Below, piece after piece: positions 22,001-32,700 of a stretch of DNA of 64,000 bases (within the stretch, counting starts at the first letter, position 1; every line of letters begins with the position of its first letter). The notes below the pieces were generated by a model. That model was not told where the DNA came from, did no database searches, and saw nothing but the letters and a program-made list of their open reading frames with translations. Location: the NCBI GenBank assembly GCA_023101885.1, contig JALPQD010000414.1, positions 773,716-837,715 on the forward strand, in the 5' to 3' direction. The stretch comes from Typhlomys cinereus. Taxonomy: Eukaryota > Chordata > Mammalia > Rodentia > Platacanthomyidae. The translations under genes and the position numbers were made by a program.

Positions 22001-25000
22001 GGCCTGTGATGTACGACCCACCCTCAAGCTACAGCCTTAACGAGAAACAGCCAGATCACCCAAGACAGTGAGTGTCAGCGCATGCGCTCCAAGTGCTGGG
22101 GGAGCCTGTGCAGACGTGGTCTCCCGGTCCTTGCCTGCTCCTTGGCAGGACTGGTCCTCAACCTTTGATCTGAGAGCCCCGTTCCCTTGCTGTGGATCAG
22201 AGGCCATCTGCAGAACTCTTCACGAGACAGATTACTGCATGGTTGCCAGCTTCCATCTGTGTGCCACACATGAGGGCAGGGCCAGGGGTGTATAGTTTTT
22301 TCCCATTTGTGGTCAGAAGTGAAATGTCCCTTTTGTTCCACTTCATTGCTTAAAAGCCTCAAGCTGCCTAGTCTACAGTGTTGAGCTTGCGGCAACCCTT
22401 TGGGAGGATGCGCACTTCCGGTCACTCAAGCCGTGTAATTGCTACCACCAGTCCGCCTTGGTGGGAAAGGCATGGCAGAGCCTGCGGCAGGCACTGTTCA
22501 CATGGAGGCCGACCAGGAAGCAGAGAGCAAAATGCAACGGGGGGGGGGGGCAGACAGCCCTGCCGGATGCTCTGATCGTTCCCCCACCCAGAACAGTGCC
22601 ACCGGAGGGGAGCAAGCATGGGAAGCATGAGTGTCATAGTTGGGCACAGGTGTCAACTTGACGGTTGCTGGTTTGAGCTGTGGGCACGTTTGTGGAGAAT
22701 TAGTAGTTGAGTTGAACCCAGAGCGAACCTGAAGGAGGAGATTGTCTAGCTAATGGGGAAGGCCCAGCCCAAGGTGGGTGGGATTAGGCCCTGGAATAAA
22801 TCACGGAGAGCTGGTTGAGAGAGTTGGCATCCTTGTATACACTTGGCCAGACATGCTGGTCTGGCAAGTAAGGAGTAAGGATTGTCCCTCTCTCAGCCAT
22901 TATGTGGAGATGATGTGGCCAGTTCCCTCAGCTCTGGTGTTGGTGCGTGCTCTCCCGTCAAGTTGGATTACGTATGAACTATAACCAGACTATCAGTAAG
23001 AAAATAAAACCCCTTGTTCCCTTCGGCCGTTTGATGGTCATTATCAGCAACCATGCAGGTGAACTGCAACAATGACCCTGTGGGGGACACCACCGAGTCA
23101 AAGCGGCTGACTCGGCTGACTCCCTTGAGGGTGGAGTCGCTTCCCTTGTGCAAGAGTTATCCCACAGTACAGCAACTTAAGCCAGTCGTTTGACCTCACA
23201 GGAGCGGAGACCACTGGGCTATCTTACTGCCCCGTCCCCCATACCCCACACACAGCACCGTAGGTTCGTGGCCTGGTTCTGCTGATTATCTGCTGTGCCT
23301 CTCTCCTGCGCTCTTTATTTTTCATCTCTCAAATGGGCTAATACATCACCTGATAATGTGATGGTTAAGACAAGTGGCATAATTCACTAAGTAGTTAGCA
23401 CAAACTCTGGTGGATAGTAAGTGCACAATCACTGGTGGTAGCCATTTATAATTAATATTACTAAAATGGTAACTCTCATAGTTTTTTTTTTTTTTTTTAT
23501 GAAGAAACTGAAAGCCTTCTCACGTGTTGAGGGGAAAGAATAAATCTGAAGAGAAAAAGACTTGAAGCCCATAGTAATTCTTCAGTGAGTCCAAGGAGGC
23601 TAGAAACAACAACTAAAAGAGAAAAAGAGACTAGAAAGTGCTAGCTGTGTGTGTAGCTCATGCGTTTAAGTCTACTGGGGCCGAGATAGCAGGTAGGAGG
23701 ATTAAAAGAGGACAGTCTGTGGGTTTGAGGCCAGGGTGGGCTACAAAATAAGACCTCAACTGAAAAAAACAACTAGGACTTTTGAGTTGGCTGTTGTGTG
23801 TGCAGGATTAGACTGTGCTTAGAAGGCTTGATGTGGAGGGGAGTGTTTGAGACCATATTTGAATAATTTCACCCACCCCTTTCCCCCCATAGGAAATGGT
23901 CAGACTTGCCCATGTTGGCAGCCCTGCCACATTAGTGACTACACAGGGAACCTGCAGCTGTGTGCGATTCTGGGACCAACTGTGACCAGCTCATCAGGGC
24001 CCCATAACCTCCTGAGTCCTGTCTCCCCACCCAAACCAGACCAGAACTGTGCGAGAGGATGTAGGCTGTGAACGTGGCGTTGAAGGGTAGGGCTGTGCTT
24101 AACATTGTGCTGTACCCACAGCATTTGGCATAGACCTGGTTGATTGGAACTCAGCTGTCAGTGGGGGGTATGCGTCCTCCCTGCCTGGCCTCCTAACCCG
24201 TCTCCCTGTTCCCATGTTTAGGCCAAGTGTAAGAACATGGAACAAGTACTGCGGGAGAAAGCCAAGCTCTGCTGGACCCTCCAGCGCTCCTACGAGGCCA
24301 TCGACAAGCACAACCAGGTGAGTCGGTGCCGGGCTGGTCAGAGGTGCCGGGCAGCTGAAGGAATGGAGGGAGGTCGTCCCTGGCTGCGGCTAATGTTGCC
24401 CCAATAACCGATGTTTCAGAATCAGCTCTAGCATAGACATCTCACATGCTACACCTGCAGATGCTAGCTAGCTGTTAGGGCCTCAAGACTGGGGTACGGC
24501 CAGCCCTATGGCCACAGGAGTGGACCAAGCAACTGCTTGTGCTGTCTGTGCTCAGCACGGCTCCTGTGCATGCCCAGCATCATCTACTCATGTACAAGCC
24601 AGTGGTGCCCTGGGGCTCCTTGGTGACACCTTGTTTCCTGTTAATGCTGTGTCTAGCCCAGCATTAACCCTCCCCTCATCACCGAACTACTCCATGTCTG
24701 TCAAACTCGACAGCCCACAACCGGTTCTCTCTCTCCTGGTCTCCCACCTGCTCCACTCTTATCCCATCCCTCCCTTTCCTCACTTCGTGCCAGTCTATTG
24801 CTTAAACTGCCCAGTGGTGGCTCTCTCCCTGAGAATGTGATCCACACGCCCTCCAGCCTCATCTGCTTCTGAGCCAGGTACTCTATGCCTGCTTCCCTGG
24901 CCCGTCTGCTCCTTGGCCGAGTGGGATCACCCCAGACTCTACTTCAGCATCTTTGCCATTGAAATCTCAGCTGATCACTCTACCCAAGGTAGCAGTCCCT

Positions 25001-28000
25001 TCTTCCTCTACTCACTGTTCTAGTTCATGTTCCCTAAGATGCTTTATTACCTGCAATTTTCCTTTAGTTTCCAACTTTCTATCTCCTCTGTTCAGAATGG
25101 AAGGAATGCAGACGTGATCATTATTTGCAGGATCCTGACAGTCCGGATACACAGTGAGGGGCCAATAATGACCTTGTGGCCGGGTGAACTCCCCAGCCAG
25201 GCATTAGCAAGCTCCTTCCCGAGCCCAGTCCTGTCCTTGGCAGAGGCACTGGTGGGCATGTAGGGCAGCGTCCAGTACCCCCAACCTGTTGTGTTTCTGA
25301 TGAGTCCTGCTGGGCTGTAATTACAAGAAAGCACTTCCAGAGATGAGAGACTTGAGCCAGAATTTAGTCAGTGAGAAACAGGTTGCTGCAAGTGGGGGGG
25401 GTACCACAGGAAAAGGGGCTGTGGAATACAGGCCCCAACGGTAACCCCAGAGCAGGCCAAGCCTGATTGTACCTCAACTGGGCCAAGCGAATCCCTTCAA
25501 CCGCAGATGGAGAAACTCCCTGCCGACAGACACCTCCCAGCCCAAGTAGCTTCTGTTCAGCATTCATGATAGACACACGCAACAGAAGCTTGCAGGGGCC
25601 TCTGCCGTCTTAGAAGTGAACTGACCTGACCGTTTCTGATTCTCTGGGGAATCATTTGGCATCACATGTAGCGTCCTGAGCATATACTCAAATCCCAGTT
25701 CAGAAAGCGACTTTCCACTGCTAGGGATCCTTCCTGGTTGTTCTTAGTTCCTGGTAAAGGGACATCAGCGATCGACTGACAGATGTTTGGCACACTGTTT
25801 GACTTTGTTTATCTTCTTAGTGAATGTTCTGTGTCATTACCTTTCGAGAACCATAAATGTGTATTGAACTTTCAGTGCCCAACTCGGATGGCAGCCCTCC
25901 ACAGCTACAGCATGTTTCCAGTAGTTTCTCTAATAGCCTGGAATGCCGTGTATGTATTTCACTTTTATTGGCGATCTGACCACTTAAGTTTATTCACTTG
26001 CCTTGCTTCTGTGAGCCTTTGTTCTCGCATGTTGTGCTAAGGAGTGACTCATTCCGAAGTGACAAGTGTGTCCTTGCCTTTTCTCATGGGGTTTGGAGCT
26101 GTCTTCAGGCCGTGCTCTGTGTCAGGACTCGGTGGATGTATGTTTTAACAGTTGAGTTTTAGAGGAAACATTTCCTTCAGAGAGAGTGAACCTCTCAGTT
26201 AGACCTCTCAAGGCCTTTGCTCCCCAAAAGAAGTAATTCAGTGCTGTGATTAGGACAGTTGAGTGTCGCAGCTAAGAGGCCGAGCACTGCTGGTGGAAAG
26301 GATTGTATGACGCAGGTGACCATTTTTTTTCTTTTAAATCTATGGAAATAACTGTTTTACCTTCCTAACTGAAATCTGCACTTTAACTCATGCTAGTTGA
26401 GCACTACTTATTATACTGGTTACTCTTAGTTGTGGAGAGAACACCCAAAGTCAAGCAACTTAAAGGAGAAAGGGAGATTTATTCAGCTTACGGTTGCAGA
26501 GAGGAGATTCAGTGCTTCGTGGCATAGGTGACATGGCTGGCTGCAGAAGCTGCAGTAGGCCTAGGTCACTGTAGACGTCTTGGAGGCTGAGAGCCGCAAG
26601 TCTGCCAACTGCAAGAGCAGACCTCCTCCAGAAGTAGGGTGGGCCTAATCCACCTCAAGGCCTCCCCCTGGGATTGCAAGGCTCCACCTCCTAAAGATGC
26701 CACCACCTTCTCAAACACGTGAGACCGGGGGGGGGGGGGGGACACAGTTCAAACCATGATACTGATCTTTGTCTGCAGTTCTTCATCTGTCTTTTTGAGC
26801 CTGGAGCCTCTTGGCTGGAAGCCCAGGGCCAAGGCCCCTGCATCTGACCTTTCCCGCGCCTTCCTTCCTGCTCTCTGGTGCAGGTGGAGGCTGCCCGGCT
26901 CGAAGGCCGCATCCGGCAGGAGTTCGCCAAGCTGCATGAGTTCCTGCGGGTGGAGGAGCAGGCCACTTTGGCCGCCATGGCGGAGGAGAGACGACAGAAG
27001 CAGCTGCTGGTAGAGGAGAAGATGAAGCAGCTGGCAGCAGAGAGCGAGGAGCTGGGCCGGGAGATCGAGCGGCTGCAGGTGGAGATGAAGGAGGACGACG
27101 CCTCCTTTCTCATGGTAAGGGCTGCAGGGCCAGTCCAGGATGGGACAGATGGGCGGGGCCCAGCCAGAGCCGCAGGTCACCTGTGCTTCCCGTGACTGCA
27201 GGTTGACAGGGCTTGTGGCGTAGACTCAGAGTGTGGGGTCAGAGCCTGCTGTCTCCTTTCTTAATTATTCGTTGATTTCTTTTCTCTCTTCCCCTTGATG
27301 AAGTCTTTCAAAATTGTGCAATTGTCTTAAAATTTCTGTCGTGGTCCTCTCTTCCTCCCTCTGTGTTTCCTCCAGAGCTGGGGGTGTAACCCAGGACCAT
27401 GCCAGGAAAGCACTGTTAGGGAGGCATCTCTCCAGTGCTCCTCCCTTTTAAAAGGTATTCTTTGTAAAAGAATTGTGGTTCTTTTCTCTTTAAAATGTTT
27501 CTGTATAGTTATGTACTCTTCGTGGGTCAGTGGACAGGTGGGTGGGTTTGCACATGTGTGTGGAGGTTAGAGGACAACGTGAGAGAATTGTCCTCTCCTT
27601 CCCACACGTGGAACCTGGGTGTTGAGGTTGAGCAGCCTTTACTCGCTGAGCCATCTGGGTCGCCCTTGAGCTGATTTTTCCTTTTTGCTGACTTCACCAT
27701 TGGTCCTTGCTGAGCCATTCTTTGTAACTTGAAAGCTGTCTACCAGAGTGGTAGCTGTTCTGCACCTGCAGGAAAACCGAACTCTCTGGAAAGTCTACAT
27801 GTGGACTCTAAGGAGCGGACAGGGACCTTGACTAGGACGGCAGTCGTTTACCACATACAGAGCCTTGGTTCGTGGTTTCTCCTGTCCCCACAATGTCCCT
27901 TCAGCTGATCCTTGCTGATTCTGTACAGTAAACTGTGTGCTGCCCTGCTCTGAACCAGCTTCCAGAAGGGGATTTGGTTTGTTCTCCTTCTTTTTTTTCC

Positions 28001-28076
28001 TTTAATAACAGTTCTATTGAGATATAATCTAATCCTCTACTGTATAATTCACCCATTTAAAAAAATGTTTTGTGGG

Positions 28077-28107
<31 letters not shown>

Positions 28108-29704
28108 ACCAGAGGGTACTTCAGTGTGTCTCTGGAGGCCCAAGGGTGGCATAAAGAATCATCCTGGAATCTTACTGCTTTGCTCTAGGTTTTCTAAGCT
28201 CTGCCTTACAGGGTTGGAATTACAGTCCACTACCCTTCCTGCCCAGCATTTTTCTGTGCATTCCGGGGGTCTAAACTCAGGTCCTTTGCTTGCAAGACAA
28301 ACACTTTAGTCCCTGAACCTTCTCCAGCCCCAAATGTTTTGTTTTCTTGTTTTAAAAGATGGGGTTTCACATATGTTTCCAGGTCTGGCCTGAAACTTCT
28401 GAGTTAAGCAATGCTCTTGTCTCAGCTTCCCAAGTAGGTAGTGGTAACTGCGGGGCCATGCCACCATGCCCAGCTTAATTCAAGATTCTCAGCGTTACAA
28501 AGTGTTAGCACTGGAGAGGTGGCTCAGGGGTTAAGCCTCTGCCTTGAAGGCAGAAGGTCCTGAGTTCGGATCCTAGACCCTACATATAGACGCCGGGCGG
28601 AAACGGGGGGCGGCCTGCGCTTCTGGTCCTGGTAGGGCAGAGCCTGTGAATCCCGGGGCAGAGTAAACGAGGAGGTGGAGGCAGTCCATGGTGGTTCCCA
28701 AATTCGTCCGTAGTTCTACATACACACACACCCTCACGCACACACACACAATTGAATAAATAAGAAATAAAAAAAAAAAAACAAAGTGTTTGCAGCCGTC
28801 ATGATAATCTATTTTAGAACATTTCTTGCCCTAAACAAGCCTAAACCTTTTACTCCAGCTGTCACCCCCCCCATCCCGCCCCCAGCCCCTGGCAATGACC
28901 AGTCTTTCTGTCTAGAGATGCCTGTTCTAGACATTGTGTGTAAACAGAATTAGAGAATATGCGGCCTTCTCTGCCTGGCTTCTGTTGAGACTCGGGCATT
29001 TGAAGTTTCATCCAGGCATCGGTCAGTCGGCTTTGCTCTCTGTGGCAGACAGACTCCCTTGCACATTGCAGGATTAATGGTCGTGTGAGTTATTTAAGCT
29101 TTTAGGGCCTTAAGGCTAAAGTGGCTGCAAAGACTCCTGTGTGGCTTTGTGGGAACGTGTCTTGGCTTCTCCTGGGTGTGCTGGGTTAGAGGATAGCTCT
29201 GCTCTTGCCCTCGAACCCCAACTCTTCCCCAGCTGCCACAGAGCTTGTGTTCCCGCCAGCCGGAGAGTTGCAGTTTCTCACCTTTCATTTTGATGAGCAT
29301 GAATGGTAGGTGGAGGTGGCTTTGTGTTTTTGCCTTTCCCTGTTGTCGATGACGCTGAGTAGTACCTTTCTGAGTGTTGATTGGCCACTGGTGAGTCATC
29401 CTTGAAAACTCTTATTAGGATTTTTTAAATCTATTTTTAATAGGATCATTGTTGTCATTTGGTTTTAAGCGTTCTTTATATATTCCAGGGATAAGTTCTT
29501 TCTCAGTTTTAGCTCTACATTAAGGATTTTGATGCGTTTCAGTTTTTTTTTTAAATCTTCAGTAAGTCTAGGGTCTGATTTCATTCTTTGCTGTGTTCCT
29601 ATCTGGTTGTGCCAATACCATTTTCTAGAAAGTTCATGCTTCTCCATTGAAATAATTTTGGCTCCCTTGTGGACTCAGCTGACAAGTGTAAGATTTATTT
29701 ATTT

Positions 29705-29757
<53 letters not shown>

Positions 29758-32700
29758 CCATGTGTATCAGAGGACACTGTGTGTGTGTGTGTGCCCATGT
29801 GTATCAGAGGACACTGTGTGTGTGTGTGTGTGTGTGTGTGCCCATGTGTATCAGAGGACACTGTGTGCTGGGGAGGCCCAGTGGTGATTTCAGGAATCAT
29901 CCTGATTGCTTCTACCTCCTCCTTGCTTTGCTTTGGGGTTTCCCAGACTCTACTTTCCAGGCCCAGAAATACAGGCTGCAGCTATTTCCTCCTGGTGTTC
30001 TTTATGTAGGATCTGGGATCCAAACTCAGGTCCTTCTGCTCCTGAGGCATCTCCGGGCCATGTGAGCACCATGTGAGTAGGTTTGCATCTGAAACATTGT
30101 TTCCCCTGCACTGGTCATGTATCCCTGTGTTAGGTCTGTACCCTCTTGTTACTGTTTCTTTGTGTAAGTTTTGAGATTAGGACTTATTTTAAAATAGTCC
30201 CTAAACTTGGCTCGTTTTTTTTCCAGGAATACATTGACCATTCTGCATTTCTTAAATTCCATGTGAATTTTAAAATCATTTTGTTCAGTTTCAGCAGAAA
30301 AGGCACCTGGAGTTTATTTGTTTACTATATTCATTCATTTGTTGGTTGATGTGGCCTCTCATAAGGTAGACAAGATCTCTACCTCTGGACTACATCCTCA
30401 GACCTCACACCTGTGGGGATTAACACTGGCTTTGTCCAGTCGCTTGGGGAGTGTTAACGTCTAAGCAAAGCCAGATCTGTCCTTGAAGTAGGCAGCGTGA
30501 TGACGTCTGAGACCAGACACTTACCACTTTCCCCAGTTTTATGTCTCTCCTTTTGTTTTGTTTTTTTTTTCAGAAACACAAGAACCGAAAACGCCGGTAA
30601 GTTACCAGGACCAGTGGGTGGTGGAGATGAGGGAGGGGTGTCTCTCTCTAGGCCTCCCAGGTCTGGTTAACAGGACAGGGCAGTGTTTCAAAGCATGGAG
30701 GGTCACTTATGGTGCCAGGAGTAAGAGCGCGCTTGGCTTGTTGCTTGTCTCCTCCCTCTGAGTGCTGTGCACCCATGGTTGGCGATGGTTGGACTCTCCA
30801 GAATGTGTGAGGAAGAGCCTCATCCTGGTCGAGCTGTCAAAGGTGGATGAGAGTCACTGGAGGTGCCTAGCGGAGGCCACATACTCCCTGGCTCTTCTTG
30901 CACTCCAGCGTGGAAAGTCCTTCCAGCTCGGACATGTCATGGGCAGATGTGTGTATGTCTGATTTCTGTTCTCCAGAAGAATGGCAGCTGGGCTGGAGAA
31001 CCTTCTATTTGTCTGTCCCTGCTGGGTGGGGTAAGCCCTCCTACTGAAGGGCCGCTCAGTAGACTCCTAGCCAATCCGAGTTTGCTTTGGGGAGAACGGC
31101 CAGAAAATGTGGGTCTGAAGCAGGGGCCTTAATACCGGTTTCCAGGTAACTCAGATCAGTCCCTGATGCCTGGCCCCCACCCCACCCACTATGCCCACCT
31201 TTCCTTTCCCAGACTCTTCTGCACTGTGGAGCCCGAGCCCATCAAGTCGGGCATGCTCATCGATGTGTGCAAGTTCCTGGACTCTCTGCAGTACCGCGTG
31301 TGGAAGAAGATGGTTGAGGCCGTCGAATTTGGTGAGCACACGTGGGCAGGCGCTCCAAGCGGGGGGCTCCTTCCACTAGCACAGAGCCAGCCTATCTCCC
31401 CCCCATGGCAGGCTCCTGCGGGTCCCCAGGCCCTGCTCCAGCCCCCTCTGCCCGTGGCTTCAGTGTCCTGGCACAGCACCCTCCTGTCCAGGTCCTGTCC
31501 TCTGCCTCTTTTCTGCATTCAGAACTCTTAACACAATGGAAGACCTCATTCCAGGTCACCCCTCCAAGGTGCCTCCACCTCCTTCCCCCAGCTACTCTTT
31601 CCTGGCATTGGCCAAGGAGACTGTTACATGCTTTTCTAAGTTGTCCCGGGGTCCTGAGGACACCCTGTCTCCGGCCTGTGTTAGTGTCCTGTGGCTTCTG
31701 TAAGGAAGGATCACAAACAGCTGGCGTCAATGCCTGATGTTTCTACTCTCTTGTTTCTGGAAGATGGAAGTTCGGCATGAAGGTTGGGGTAGAGCTGCAC
31801 TTCCCCCCCCCCTTCCCCTTTCCTTTCTCCACTTCCTCATCCTTAGATTGTGGTGTTTTCCACCATTGCCTGGGCAGCCTGGGCTTGTGACTGCAGCACC
31901 GTGGCCTTTGTCCCTGTTGTCATGTGGTGTTCTGTCATTTGTCTCTGCCCCTGTTCCAACCGGACTCAGCATCACTCATAATGTTTGCAGCTGTCCCACT
32001 CCCAGAGAGGCCTTGCCCTGCAGTGCCAGGGCTTGGGACTTCCACATATCTTGCTGGGAACACAGTTCAACCCCTAGTCACCCCGGCAGTTTGCGGCAGC
32101 TCCCAGTATAAGCTGGGGCAGATGGAACATCAGCCAGACTGGCAGGAGGGAGGGTGTCTGCTGTAGTCCTGCTGCAGCCTGGATTCAGGATCCCGATAGG
32201 TGGACAAGGAATCGGCAGAAAAATGGAAAACAGCTAGATACCCCAGCTCTGGTCTGAGTGAATCTGAACTCATTTATTCACATTTACAGCAGAGTTTATA
32301 TTAGAAAATCTAGGGTAGAGATCAAAGAATGTGTCTTTAAGTTCATAGAGAAACATTAAAGAAAAGCAGGACCAAATTCTTTACAGGATTATGTAAAATG
32401 TATGCATTCCAGTTAACAAAGAAAAGGCATGAGTGACATTTACTTGTGTGGGACCAGACATGATATCTCTGGGTACAGTTACAAACAGGCAGGACACTCA
32501 GTTGCTAAAAGGGAACAGGCAATGAAGGCTTCAAAGCAGATTTACCTGGCTTGTGCATTAACGTATCTCAAATGGGTAGGGAAGGAACTGTAGGGAGAGG
32601 TGATAACCTAGCCAGTGCTGAGAACAAAAGAAATCTAAGAACAGATAGGAGGCAAAACTCAATTCCCAGAGGAAGGAATTTGCTTGCCATTGACTATGCA

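Larger units (their letters stand above)
17734..24221 (+). other. TRIM35: TRIM35 intron 1
   Basis: 6488 bp, GTAAGA...TTTAG. No exon or conserved coding sequence is seen inside. Contents recognised: an ID element on the - strand, two same-orientation copies of one rodent interspersed repeat, an older B2-like SINE, a B4-like SINE and a B1 (listed separately). The remaining unique DNA, notably 19.4-20.4 and 20.8-22.6 kb, shows no feature I can name. Confidence 0.9.
27115..30573 (+). other. TRIM35: TRIM35 intron 3
   Basis: 3459 bp, GTAAGG...TTTCAG. Nearly all repeat-derived: B3-like, old B2-like, B1, young GC-rich SINE, and an L1 fragment on the - strand split by a SINE. Confidence 0.9.

Noticed and set aside
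29529..30065. 178-codon open frame with Cys-Val repeats
   Set aside because: Translation of a (TG)n, an L1 remnant and a SINE-B.
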